From Smittia aterrima (lineage: Eukaryota; Arthropoda; Insecta; Diptera; Chironomidae), in the NCBI GenBank assembly GCA_033063855.1, contig CP093830.1, positions 3,968,854-4,032,853 of the forward strand: a DNA stretch of 64,000 nt, in the 5' to 3' direction. Below are positions 1 to 12,515 of the stretch, in pieces; positions within the stretch are counted from its first letter, which is position 1; each line of letters begins with the position of its first letter. Under the pieces are notes generated by a model that was not told the DNA's origin, did no database searches, and saw only the letters and a program-made list of their open reading frames with translations. The translations under genes and the position numbers were made by a program.

Positions 1-1321
1 GAAAGCATAATGCGCACTTTCGTCTCTAGCGAAATGTTTTGGCTGGGATGGAGCGAGAGCGATCATTATTGCAACAGAAACCGATTCGACAATAAAAACA
101 AGCTTTCAATTTGTTTCTTTCGCAAGCCTTCGATAAAGAGAAGGAAGAAAAGCAATCGATTGACATTTATAACATCTTGTAGGAAGATTGATTATACAAT
201 TGTCTCCACGGAGATTCACGCGGCTTTATTCATTTCGCTTTCAATAAATCTTCAATGAGCTTCGCTTTCATCACAATTCCTTCCGAGTTTATTGTCAAGA
301 TAGATCAGCTTAACGAGTCTCGCTCGCGGGAATAAAGCGAAAAAGTTGTGGGATCAATAAAATGTTAAATTGTTGTTGACGATCTTTTTGATCGTAAACT
401 TTAATCAATATTTGCCTTCTTTCAAATCGTTTCTTGATTTTTAAGGAAGTAACAAAAAATTAATTTCGATGCAAATTATTCCAATTTTTTTTCTCTCGAG
501 ACTCTTTCCATTTTGTTAACATTTACTCGCTCGATGCAGTAAATTTTGCAATTGCAATTTCATGCCTTTCCTTTCACATGTTATTTAAATAAAAGAGCAT
601 TGGATTAATCTTTGAACGGTGAACGAGAGCTAGAAATTTATGCTCGCGATTTTTGTAAACCGTTAGAGCAAGCGCGGCTGAGTCTTGACACATTCTGTTC
701 GACGGAAACTTTTACAACTGCACGCTCGGTCTAATTTACAGGAACGAATCTCGCGGAAACTCGTTGCGCTTGCTATTTCAATAAAAAAAATAATCTTTCT
801 CTCTAAGAGACTTCTACATTCTCGATCGCGTGGAATGTTTCAAAAGACATTTCTCGCTTGATTCAAGTCGCGTTCTGTCGTCGTGCTTATCCCAATTCCC
901 CACACAAAAAAAAAAGAAAATAAGGACAACTTTAATTAACTTTAATTAGAAACTTGTTCGTCGATGTTAAAATTTCTTTCTTACGAATCGTAATGTCACG
1001 AGTCTTCGATGAATTCTTCTTGACCAATCTCATTCTAAAGATTCCAAAAGAAATTAATCAAAAAATTTCTCTTCAATCTTCAACAAATGCATTAAAAATC
1101 ATCCCGTTAAGATGCCACGAACGATTGAGAAACAAAACGTTTTTCTCTGCTCGTTCAATATGCATAAGAATGCAAAACAGCGAAATTGCGTTTCCCACAA
1201 TGAGCCATGAAGAGAAAGAGGGAGAGAGAGATCTAAACAAGATGCTGTTCTCCATCTGCAAAACGACAATAATGGAAACACATTTTCGTTCTACATTAAT
1301 TCCTTTGTTTCTCCTCTCTAG
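1..1321 (+). other. Non-coding, probable intron of the cadherin gene
   Basis: AT-rich sequence that ends in a good splice acceptor at 1320-1321, just before the first visible cadherin exon. The ORFs here do not resemble a cadherin repeat or a signal peptide. The missing N-terminal part of the cadherin (signal peptide and first extracellular repeat) therefore lies upstream of the window. Nothing else was recognised. Confidence 0.6.
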
Positions 1322-4300
1322 TCATTACCCATTGGTACCACCATATTCCGCAACATTCTGGCTCAAGATAAAGACGCTGGTGTCAACGGTCTCGTGGAAT
1401 ATTTTCTCATCGATAGTTCGAAGAGTCTCTTACATTCGAACGATACAGTCAACGTCGCTGAAGGCAACGGCGTGTTCGCCATCTCGTATCCGCATCAGGG
1501 ACAAGTGAGTGTCGTTGTCGATTCAACAGAAAGTATTTTGCTTTTACCTGAGTCGATGCCATTAAGAAAAATGTTTGTAATAAATTTGATTAAATTTATT
1601 CAGGTAACGGTGGCAAAAGCGTTGGACTATGAGCGAATCCAAAGATATTACTTGACGGTTGTAGCATCGGTGAGTTAACTCTGAAAGTTTAGTCTTGAAA
1701 AGTTATGTAACGATTGATATCCAATCAGGATCGTGCAAGGAACAGCAACGAAAGGCTTTCGGCCACCACGATTCTCACGGTGAACATTGCGGATTCGGAT
1801 GATCTCGATCCATCTTTCATTTATCGTGGTTGTGTGTTAAACGATGGAGCTTGCCTTAACCCAGAATATACAGCGACAGTTCCATCGGGAACAATCCAAG
1901 GTGTTCTCAACATTCACCCGGAGAGAATTCAAGCCGTCGACTTAGACCAGATCAGTGCTCCGATTCGTTATTCGTTTGTTAGTGGCACGCCAAACTCCTA
2001 CAGCGACTATTTTGAAATCGATGAGCAGTCGGGCAACGTGAAGCAAACAAAGCTTGTTGATTCATCAGTGACAGCTCGACAATTCGACATTACTGTTCAG
2101 GCAGAGGAAGTTTCAGAGGCTAAAAGATCCACTACGGCGAGGCTTACAATCAATGTCAAGCCGGTTGATTCATTTCCACCCGTCATTCATGCGTCAGCCA
2201 CTGAAGGCTTCGTTGATGAGAACTCAGCGATCGGCTCGAAAGTGCTCGATGCGAAGGGAAATCCAATCAAACTCACGACGACTGATGCTGATATTCCTGA
2301 AAACGGTGAACTTCCAACTTATTCTTATGAATTGACGACGCCATCGTTCTCAATCTCAAAAGACGGAATTCTTCTCGTTAACGAAGAGAATCTTGACCGC
2401 GATCCACCAAATCCATCGAAGTTACGCTTTCAAGTCGTTGCACGTGAAGTTAAAGGAAACGCAGCGAGCTCCCCGTTGTCAGTAACTGTGATCTTGAATG
2501 ATATCAATGACAACAGTCCGAAACTCGCTTTGATTCCTCCAGTCTCGATAACAGCTGGCGATGAAAAACGATTAATTGCCAAAGCAAATGCGACCGATAA
2601 TGACAGCGGAGAAAATGCTGTAATTGTTTATTCGATTCATCACGTCTCGAACAACGGAATGAAGAAGTTTACGATCGAACGAAAGACGGGAGAAATCTTT
2701 ACGCAAGGAAGATTGGTCGCTGGTGAACGTTACAGCATCACAGTTCAAGCTTCGGATATTGGAAATCTTTATTCTCAAGCAATTGTTGAAGTTACGGTGA
2801 TTCCTGGACCTAACACGAAGCCTCCGAAGTTTTTGAAGACAGTCTACGAGGTTCAAGTAAGTGAAGGTGCTGATATCAATTCAACAGTGGCAGTTGTGAA
2901 AGCTGAAGATCCTGAGAGCGATCCAGTTCATTATGTCATTGCATCAGGAAATGAACTGAGACAATTCTCAATCGCACAAGACACAGGAGTTCTGAGTGTA
3001 ATTAGAAAACTTGATCGAGAACAAATCACTCGATATCAGTTGATCGTTCGAGCTGACGACAACGGAGGCTTGTCAAGCTCAGCGACAGTTAACATTAAAG
3101 TCACAGACATCAATGACAACAATCCGACTTTCGATGAATCGATGATGCCATTCAAATTCACTGTTGAGGAAGGCAAAGCGAATTATTCAATTGGAGTTGT
3201 TCACGCTCATGATTCAGATGAAGGCGTCAATGCAAATATCACTTACTCACTGCCAGACGAGGCTCCGTTCTCTATTAACAGCAGAACTGGAGAAATTCGA
3301 ACGAAACTCGCGCTTGACTATGAAACACAAAAAGAATTCAAATTTGTGGTCACAGCAAAGGATGGAGCGCCTGATATGAGACTTGGAACAGCAACTGTCA
3401 CTGTTGATGTTAAAGACATTTCCGATGAACTTCCAAAGTTCTCCGAGACATTGATTGAAGTTAAAGTTCCTGAGAACATTCCTGACATGAAAATAGCGAC
3501 AGTCGTTGCTCAAGATCCCGACACAAAACCTGAAGTCACTTACGTTTTCAAGAATGGCCCATCAGATCTCTTCAAGATCGATTCAAAGACTGGAGTAATT
3601 AAGACTGTTAAAGGTTTAGATTATGAAGAAGAAAAGATGTTGGAAGTGACTGTTGGAACAGCAGAGAACACAGGACGAGGTCCCGGAGATGTCATCAAAG
3701 TTCGAGTCATCGTTGAAGATCGAAATGACGTTTCTCCAGTTTTCGTTTCAATTCCCGAAGCAGTCACAGTCAATGACAATAAGCCGATAGGCTCGGTAAT
3801 TGGATCAATGCGTGCTGTTGACGGTGATGGAACAGCTCCGGGTAATACGATTCGTTATGAGATTGTTGGAAAGGGCAAGGCTTTGAAATACTTCCAAGTC
3901 GACCCTGATAATGGAGATGTTTTGATCCGCGACGAGCTTAAGAAGGAAGAAGACACGGAGTATCAAGTTGACGTAAGAGCATTCGACTTGGGTGAGCCGC
4001 AGTTACATTCAGTCGCATCACTTCCTGTTTTTGTCAAACACATCTTGAGTGATCCCATTAAGGAAGATGAAGCTTACAAAACTGACATTGCAGTAATTAT
4101 GAGCCCCGAATCAGTGGGCTTGGCATTTAGCGACGACACTTACACGACAAGTGTGCCTGAAACAACTGGCATCAATGCTACGTTCAAGCTTATTCAGATC
4201 ATCAACTCGAAGAAGGCAACAAAGAATAAAGTTGGCTTCAAGTGCGAGATCGTGAGTGGCAACGAGTGGAATCTTTTCGCAACAAACATCGAAGATCATT

Positions 4301-6289
4301 CTTGTGGTTTGATGCTTTTGTCTTCATTAGACTTTGAAAACAAGTCGTCGCATGACATTGGCATTAAGCTGACATCCACCAAGTATCTCGTCAATCCACA
4401 AAAGAGCTTCTGCCATGTAAAAATCATTGTGCAAGATCAAAACGACAATGTTCCCGAGTTTGTATTTCCAAAGGTCAAGCGAGGTCGCAACGATACTTAT
4501 TATGGAGTTGTGAACGTTGATGCTGACATCGATACGACAGTACTGCAGATCAAAGCACACGATGCCGACTCAGGTGCTTTTGGATCGATCAAGTATCGTA
4601 TCTACGACGAAGACGAAGCGAACTTCATCTCGAAAGAGGAAGCACCGAGCTCTTATTTCACAATCTCGGAAGACTCTGGTCTCGTACGAACGCAAAAGTC
4701 ACTGCAGCGATTGCATAAGAAACCTCTGAGATTCATTGTCGAGGCGAGAGATAACAATGGAAGTGATGAAGGAGTAATGAATCAGTCTAAAGCACGCGTA
4801 GTAGTTAATCTTATCAGCGATGTAAACAGAATGTCGCTCGTGTTCGCTGACTCGAGTCCCAAAGAAATTAAACGACATGCTCGAGCGTTGGAGGAACTTT
4901 TATTAGAGAGAACTTCACATTTAATGATTGGCATCGAGAAGTTTAGTAATCGAAGATCGATTGTTACAAATGGATCAGTTATTGAGTCGCCTGGAGCGAC
5001 TGATGTCTGGTTCTACGCGATTGATCCTGAGAGCGAATCAATTCTCGAACGAAATAGCTCAGAGATCTTATCGAATATTCTCGAGCCAGCAGCGCAGTCA
5101 CAAATCAACTTAGAAGCTTCAAGTATCGCTAGAGCAACTGCTCAAGGCATTTACGCACCAATCGAAACGAAAACACAAATTCAAAAGATCAAAGCTGCCG
5201 TGTTTCTCGATGAAGAGATTTTCCCCTTCGTTTTGATTTTCATTTCTGCTGTGATTTTGATTCTCGGAACGTCGGGTATCGTTTACATTTGCATCTCATG
5301 GTCGCGTTATAAAAACTTCAAGCAACAAATGCGCCAATACTCGGCACCTACGAGCCCTCCACGCTACGATCCCGTCATCATTAACTCGCAAGTTAACGAC
5401 TCATCGGCGGCGAGTTTGAAAGAATATGAAACGCAAGTGCTTGGCATGGCCGTGAATGAAGAGCAGGATGACATGCAAATCGACTATAGCAGAAAGAATC
5501 ATGCATTTAGCCTTGATAACGTCAGCTACATTACTCATAAAGAAAATGGTGGTCATAGTCCAACCAACTCGGACACTTCAACTGTAGTCATCGGCACGCT
5601 GCAGCGAAATAACCGAATCAACTTACTCAACAACATTAACAATAAGCAAAACACTTTAAATAAGACACTCGAGCTTAATCGAAACAATTACGCAAATCCA
5701 TTGAGCATTGACACGAATTTCAAAGCGGGAACCACGCTGACTTTGGGCAGAATAAAGTCAGAACGTAACCAAATCATTAACGGGTAAGATCAGCTACGAT
5801 TGACCTTGCAAAAATGACTTTTTCCAATAACTTTTCATTTTCTCTCACTCGGCACGACAGTTATGGCGACACTTTGAATCGAAATAATTTGACAATGGCA
5901 CAAAACAACACGTTCAGTACTCTCGGTCGAAATCGACCGAATCAGCACAACAACTACGTGAACCAGTCGTCGCGCAACGACTTGGGCTTAGCTAATAATA
6001 ACAATCACAACACGTTGAATCGAAATCATCGCTATCACGCTGACCTGCCAATAACGAATCCGATTTTCAAGAGGTAAAAGTTAAATTTCGAATTCGTTTT
6101 AATGCAATTAATCATTTCAATGAAATCCATTTCTCACTCAGACACCAAAGCTCTGAAATGCTCAACGTTTGCGAGTCGAACGAGAACGTTTACTTCGGCG
6201 GACAACGAGGCGGCGCTGTCGATTACTCGCATCTCGGCTTTCCCTATAATATCGATCGATCTGAACAAGAGACAACGACTGAGCTGTAA
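1322..6289 (+). CDS. Cadherin-99C / protocadherin-15 ortholog (5' end missing)
   Basis: Single-pass protocadherin of apical microvilli; in Drosophila Cad99C controls follicle-cell microvilli and its vertebrate ortholog PCDH15 forms hair-cell tip links (family knowledge). Exons: 1322-1504, 1604-1669, 1729-5783, 5861-6073, 6142-6289, all in frame, giving 1554 residues. The first exon starts in EC2 (GTTIFRNIL). An EC2-EC3 link with a Cys pair (RGCVLNDGAC) then matches PCDH15. Further repeats carry calcium motifs such as DINDN and DQNDN, while several linkers are degenerate (PGPNTKPP, DISDELP), as in PCDH15. A membrane-adjacent domain at about 4858-5090 (VWFYAIDPES) precedes a transmembrane segment at about 5221-5300. 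The cytoplasmic tail is Asn-rich and ends in TTEL, a class I PDZ ligand. Family length is about 1700, so roughly 150 residues (signal peptide plus EC1) lie off the window. Confidence 0.93.
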
Positions 6290-7449
6290 ACAGTTTCACT
6301 CTCACTGTCTCCACTCTCCTCGACTTAAGACAACAACAACAAACAAAAGTGATAAATAGTTTGTAAAATAAGAAAAAGTTTTAGTTCAATAAGATTGCAA
6401 TTAATGCCTAAATGAAATTGTTTCCCTTACAATGTAAGTGGACCGTCAAGTCATTAGCTTAATGTTAAATTTGCGCTGACTGCATAAGCGCAAGGGAATC
6501 GATCGAGAGTTCCGATTATTGTTCATATTAAATCTTTTAACATTCAGTGACTAAACTGTCGTACGATCCCCATGAGTTTGTAAAATATCTGATGAATTAT
6601 AGGCAAAATGCAATAATGAGACATTTAATTAGCAGTAGCTCACTCCAACTTTTAGTTCTCGTGGATTTAATTGAAGCTTTTGATTGTAATTTATTGTTTT
6701 TATTTCTTGCGCTCCACGAGACAAAGTCATTTCTAAATCTTTACATTGAAGCAATTTATGTAAGAAAAACTTTCGACGAAATAAAGGAGAAAAATTTCAT
6801 GCCAAAAATGCAAGCAGATTGTTTTATATTTCTTTCAAGACTTTGAGGACAATTCGTAAGTTTGAAATGAAAGAATTTTACTTCGCTTTGAACTTCATTC
6901 CGGAATTTATAAACTCGCCCACAAAGAAGGAAACAATTTCCTGGAAATTGCTTCAGAAATCACTGCATCGCAACTCATAAAATATCATCAATTGATTTAT
7001 GAGGTCATGTGTTGAGGTCAGTGCTCGAAAAGATAAAGAAAAGGAAAGTTGATTGTTAAATGCGGGGAAGAGAAAGAAAAGTTGTGATTTGGTGCCTTCA
7101 GACATCGGTTACATTATCAAGTCTCTTCTTATTTAATCGTCGTTTCTTAACTCGCTGTGATGTTCGCTCGATGCCGGAGCTTTCTCTTCGGATGTTTAAT
7201 GTTGGCTTGTCCAAAGAACTGAACGTGCAACGAGTTATCATTTTCACATATTCGTGCGTATTTCCTGGATTACATGTTGCACAATTTATCGACTCGCAGT
7301 TCGCGCAACTCGGCGATGAATTCGTTTGGCGATGAATTTTTTTTCTTATCGCAACGTCTCGTTATCACTTTAGTCGAACTTGTTTATTTTAGGAAATAAA
7401 TTGAGAGTCACATCAGTCGCTTCTCTGATATTGAATTGAAAACATTGAA
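6290..7449. other. Intergenic, 3' flank of cadherin and upstream of esterase
   Basis: Holds the cadherin 3' UTR and the esterase upstream region. ORFs at 6547-6846 and 7060-7335 show no family resemblance and no supporting splice context, so I do not call genes here. Confidence 0.5.
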
Positions 7450-9197
7450 ATGCCGAAGAATAATTTTGTGATCGTTGAAACGGAGTACGGACCCGTTGAG
7501 GGAGTTCGAAGTGAAACAGTTCTTGGCTTGGATGTCATTAAGTTTCAAGGAATTCCCTACATGAAAGATCCGATCGGAAAATTGCGATTCCGTGACGCTG
7601 AGGCTCCAGAGAAATGGACTGTGCCGTTGAAAGCGACGAGAGATATCGGCTTCCCTGCTCAAAACTTCGTGACTCTTCAAATTGAAGGTCAAGAAGACGC
7701 TGGAATCGTAAACGTTTACACGAAAAATGTTCAACCCGGCAAACTTTATCCGGTCATGGTTTGGGTAAAGTAATCAGATTGATAAGAATAATTCAGTTTC
7801 GATAACGAAAAGATTTCGTAGATTCACGGCGGAGGTTTCCAAAGCGGATCGAGCAAAATTGATATCTACGGTCCAGACTTCATTCTTCAGAAAGATGTCG
7901 TCTTTGTTTCGATTAATTATCGTTTAGGACCTTTCGGGTTTTTATCACTCAGCGATCCAACTCTTGGAGTTCCTGGCAACGCAGGACTCAAAGATCAAAC
8001 GTTTGCTTTGAAATGGATTCAACGCAACATCAAGAAGTTCGGTGGTGACCCCGACAACGTTACTCTATTCGGAGAGTCTGCTGGAGGCGCTAGTGTTCAC
8101 TTTCATATGATTTCCAATCAGTCAAAGGGATTATTCAAGCGAGCGATTCCTCAATCAGGTGTCGCACTGAATTACGTTTTCACTCTGCAACCTCATCGCG
8201 ATTATGCTCAGCGTTTAGCGAAAAACTTGGACTACACCGGTCCACAAGATGACAAAAGTGTTTTGGAGTTTTTGGAAGGCGTTGATGCTTATACAATCGT
8301 TAAAGCTTGTGATAAGATTCTAACGACCGAGGTTTGGCAAAAACAACAAACAAAAAATATTTTTGTTATCTAATTAAATTATTTCAGGAAAAACGTGAAG
8401 AGAAAATTGGAGTCAGCTTCGCTCCTCAGATTGAACCTTATCAAACTGCAAACAGTTTCATTACAAAGGATCCATTGTTGATGATGCGTGAAGCTTGGTC
8501 AAGTGAAATGGATATTTTGATTGGATGCTGTTCAAACGAAGGTCTGTTGAGAGCTTTCGACGCTAAAGACGATTCAATCTTTGAGTCTATGAAGAATTTA
8601 AGTACCTTCACTCCAATTCGTGAGCTTGGTCTAACAATTACCGACCCCAAAGCAGAAACGTTTGGAAAAATTCTGAAGCAAGTTTATTACGGACTCTTGA
8701 CACCATCAAAGACCAACTTGGAAGGCTTCTTTAGCTACTCTAGCGATTTCTATTTCCTTCATGGCATTGAGCGAACTGTAACGAGCAGAGCAAAACATGC
8801 AAAGACAGGAAAGACTTTCTTCTATCGTTACGATGTACAAACCAACTTAAATCTTTTGAAGAAATTAGGCAAAGTTGAAGATTTTCCTGGCACAGAACAT
8901 GGAGGTGACCTCTTCCACATGTTCAAGACGCAATTGGGACCTTCACCATCAATTGACTCCAAAGAATTCCAAAACATTAAGAAGTTCGTTGCAATGTGGA
9001 CAAGCTTCGCTATTCATGGAGATCCAAACTGCTCGGAGATGGGAGACGTTGAATGGAAGCCGATAACTTCTCCTGAGCTTCCGTTAAAATGTTTGAACAT
9101 CGGAACCGATAAACTAGAAGTCATTGAATTCCCTGAGAGTGAACGACTTGCTGTTTGGAATTCAATCTATAAACAAGCCGGTGTTGATTTAATTTAA
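7450..9197 (+). CDS. Alpha-type carboxylesterase (type B, intracellular)
   Basis: Serine hydrolase of the alpha/beta-hydrolase fold that hydrolyses carboxylic esters; insect alpha-esterases act in detoxification and lipid metabolism (family knowledge). Exons 7450-7764, 7822-8331 and 8388-9197 join to 544 residues, the usual length. The oxyanion hole is IHGGGF (His107-Gly110), the nucleophile Ser191 in FGESAGG, the acid Glu326 in NEGLL and the base His446 in EHGGDL, so the catalytic triad is complete. No signal peptide: the start is a hydrophilic MPKNNFVIVE, as in cytosolic alpha-esterases. The first intron splits MVW from IHGGG. The acyl-pocket Trp of the blowfly alphaE7 enzyme (Trp251) aligns with Val224 here, by ungapped counting from the nucleophile (+33 in both). 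It could also be described as a clade B/C esterase; the exact ortholog is not resolved. Confidence 0.93.
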
Positions 9198-12100
9198 AAT
9201 GAATCATTCGATGTGGTGAAGGTTTAATAAGAAAAGAAGAGATAAGCAAATAAAATGTTTTCTCAAAAATGTTTTCTTCGAAAAAAATTAAATCTGTGAA
9301 TCGAAAGAGATTGACTGAGCTATTTCTAGTTATTAGATAGAATTAGCGAATTCGACAACACGGCGCCGATTTATTGAAAGTTTCAGTGAGGACATTGAAC
9401 TCTATCGAGATTTATCTGATTGATGTCTTCGCGACTATCATCTCTTGAAGTCGTCTTCGTCTTTCTCTTGATCGATTGGTTTTTTTATTAAACTTTTTTT
9501 TCTATGATTTACAAGCGAATCTCTGCAAATAAACAGAAGAAACAACGAGAAGAAGCCGAACTAAAATGTTTATTATGTTTAGGACAAATTATAGTTCGCT
9601 CAAGATTAATGAACTTTACATTCGAAACTGTGAAGTTCAGGCTCAAGTTCATAGCCAGCAAATAATTAAAACATAAATGAAGCGGGAAATTAGTTGAAAT
9701 AATTTTTTTTATCAAAAATCGTTTCATCACCTTCAACGTCAGGAATGAATGACTCGCCATTTATCATCTCTAAGTAACTCGTCGTGCGCGCACTTGATTT
9801 GTTTTACAATCAAAAATCCATTTAAGCTAAACACGAGGAATGAGAGGAAATACAAATTCAAATTCTATTCCACCGTAAATGGAGTGAATTCAAATTTATT
9901 TTGTGAATGATTTCAAAAGTCTATTAAAAAGTCTTTTGCTGGTTTGCCGACGACGGCTGAACGAACGTCCTTGAGGTCAGAAATGTTTTAATGGCTTTCA
10001 AGAGGCAAATAATTGCTTTGGCTTCAATGTTCACATGACTTCTCAACTCATCCTTCAATCTCGGCTCGCGAATTCTTGAAGAAGCAGAAGAACAATGGGA
10101 AAGAGAAAATTTATTAGAGACAGAAAAATATTTCTCTTTGCACTTTTGTCACCTTTTTTTTCAGTTTCTTCTAATGCACCGAAGCGAGTGATTCTCGCAA
10201 GCCCATTTAACATTTAACAAAGCAGAACTTTTCTTCCAGATCGAGACAAAACAATTGTGCAGGAAACAACTAAATTTATTATTTTGACATCGCCGTCGAA
10301 AGGGAAACAAATAAATTTTCGGCCACGACGTTCCTCGCCTTTTCGCGGCAGAAGCAGAAGTCGCACGGCAAACAGAGTTCAACTTTACTTTGAAAGCAAG
10401 TGCAAGAAATTCTTTTGCTTCTTTGAGAAATCGATCTCACGACGGAATGGAAATCTATAAAAGCATGATCATCCTATCGGTTGAAGCTTAAATCGTGGCG
10501 ACATTCAATTTACAGTTGGAGATAAAAAAAACAATGTTTAAGAGGAATTCACGAGTAAGAAAGTTTTCCAATGAATCTCCAATTTCTCGAAGAAGAAATC
10601 CTTGACTTTTTAGTTTTTACTTCTCGCTCTCATCTAAGCTCTGTTCACATCCAAAGAAAATATTGATTGATTTTGAATGTACAAACATAGTTTAACACTG
10701 CGCTTCGGCCGTGAAGCGAAATTAAAGTGCTGAAATAATGAACTCGCTCTTGTTTATTGAATCACACGTCAAACGATGAATATTGAATGTCCGAAGAGTA
10801 ATATTAATGATCGCGAGCAATATTTTTGCTAAGCAGAAAATGTCCTCGCATCGTCAGTGAGTCTGCAAACAGTTTTAATCTTAACGATGTTTGAAAACAA
10901 TCTCCGAGACTCTTCAAAATCAACTCAGAAATGTTCTCACAGATAGTCGTCGGCAGAAGCAAACAGGTTTGACTGCCAGTGTGAATCTCTCAAAACTTTA
11001 TGATGTCGATCGGGGAATTAGTGTTATTCGTTCGCAGATCTCTTGCTCTTTCACTCGGATTGATGTAAAAAAAACTTTAAAATGTTGCGAGAAAAGTTTA
11101 ATCGGATTTAAAAAATGCCATTTTAGGCTTTTAAGTCGCTCGCTCATCGAGACGAAGATGTTAATTATGATTGCGAAAAAATGTATATTCGATCAACAAT
11201 TTGCCTCGACTCCCCGTCGAGCTTCGAATCGCTTTTTTAACTTCTCCCTCGAAGTGATAAAATCGCATTCGATGGGTATCGCATTACAAGAAATGATCTT
11301 TAGTGAGTCTTTAGCATCAACGAGAAGTTGATGAAATGATTGAGAAGAAGATTTGATTTTCTCGGACTTAATCCGAAAGATATTTTTGTTTCTCAATAAA
11401 TCCGCGACTTTTATGTCAAAACCTCAAACAGCGATAACTGTTCTTAACGCAAATAATAAATTTGTCTGTCGAGGGAAAAATTTAAAAGTGAGATGAGCTC
11501 AACATAAACAACTCAATAAATATCGAGCACGACTTGACTCGACAACAATCGCCACCCAACTTTATGAATGAATTCGATCTACCAACTCAACAGCGTTGAT
11601 TGAATTAACGAAAAAAATCGAACGATTTGATCTCAACGAAATTTAAATTGCCAAAATAAATATGAATAATTAAAAAATTAAAATGCAAATCTTCGGATTT
11701 GGATTGTGAAAAATTAATCAAACAAATTTTGAGCTTAAGTGGAACTCTCGCTTCAGAAATGGAACGAACGATCGTAAATTTCAAATTGTGCAATCACGGA
11801 AAGGATTAAGAAAGTGAATCAACGATAATCCGAGTCATTAATAAAGAAAATTAAACTCGTTTCACGTGACGTGAGATAAGCAAAGTTGCTTGAGTCGAAG
11901 ACAGAATAATACAGAGATAAGCAACCAGACATCATCACAGATGTTGTTGATACAATTTAAGTAATTCGCGTTATCACTTACACAAGATAAGTCTAAGTTA
12001 GTGAGTCGTCGCTCTGAATTAAATTAGTTTTAGTTTTGTTTCAAGTGCATCATCGAATCGTCCGTGAGCTTGATTAGATTTGTAACCACTTACGCTCATC

Positions 12101-12515
12101 ACGATTCGCGTTATTATCTTGTTAAGTGACAGAAAGAGGTTTCTGAAGGAGTTGGAAATAGTCTTTTGCATGAAGATAAAAATAGTTTGATCAGTTGTCA
12201 ATGCGCAATAACAAAGTGTAAACAACCAAAAGAAGGTTTTTTTTACAAAGGCAGTTAATCCAAGAGTGTTGGATGATGCGACACAACTGTTCCACACCGT
12301 GATTCTGATAATTCGTACAATAAATCAAGCTCATAACAACTCGGATTGTGTGAGAGAACCGACGAGGCCTTACGAATAGTTAACGTATCGGAGAAAAAAA
12401 AGTTCTCGCTTCTGCTTTTTCCTTCTCGTATCTACTGACTCTTACAATGACTTTCAGTTGCTGTCGAAATTGCGATTCGACCAGACACTGAAAAGAAACG
12501 AAATAAACTTTTATA
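9198..12515. other. Gene-free stretch of 3.3 kb
   Basis: AT-rich non-coding sequence between the esterase and the transporter. The longest ORF, 10891-11331 (146 codons), has no recognisable domain, signal peptide or splice context. A TATA-like CTATAAAAG occurs near 10450, but no coding sequence follows it. I see no RNA gene or mobile element. Confidence 0.5.

Noticed and set aside
954..1508. 184-codon ORF overlapping the first cadherin exon
   Set aside because: It uses a different frame from the cadherin reading and has no motif; the cadherin frame has clear PCDH15 matches and splice borders.
10450..10462. TATAAAAG box in the 9.2-12.5 kb stretch
   Set aside because: No coding sequence or splice donor could be linked to it; chance match is likely in AT-rich DNA.
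10891..11331. 146-codon ORF in the gene-free stretch
   Set aside because: No domain, no signal peptide, no splice or promoter context; AT-rich composition like surrounding spacer.
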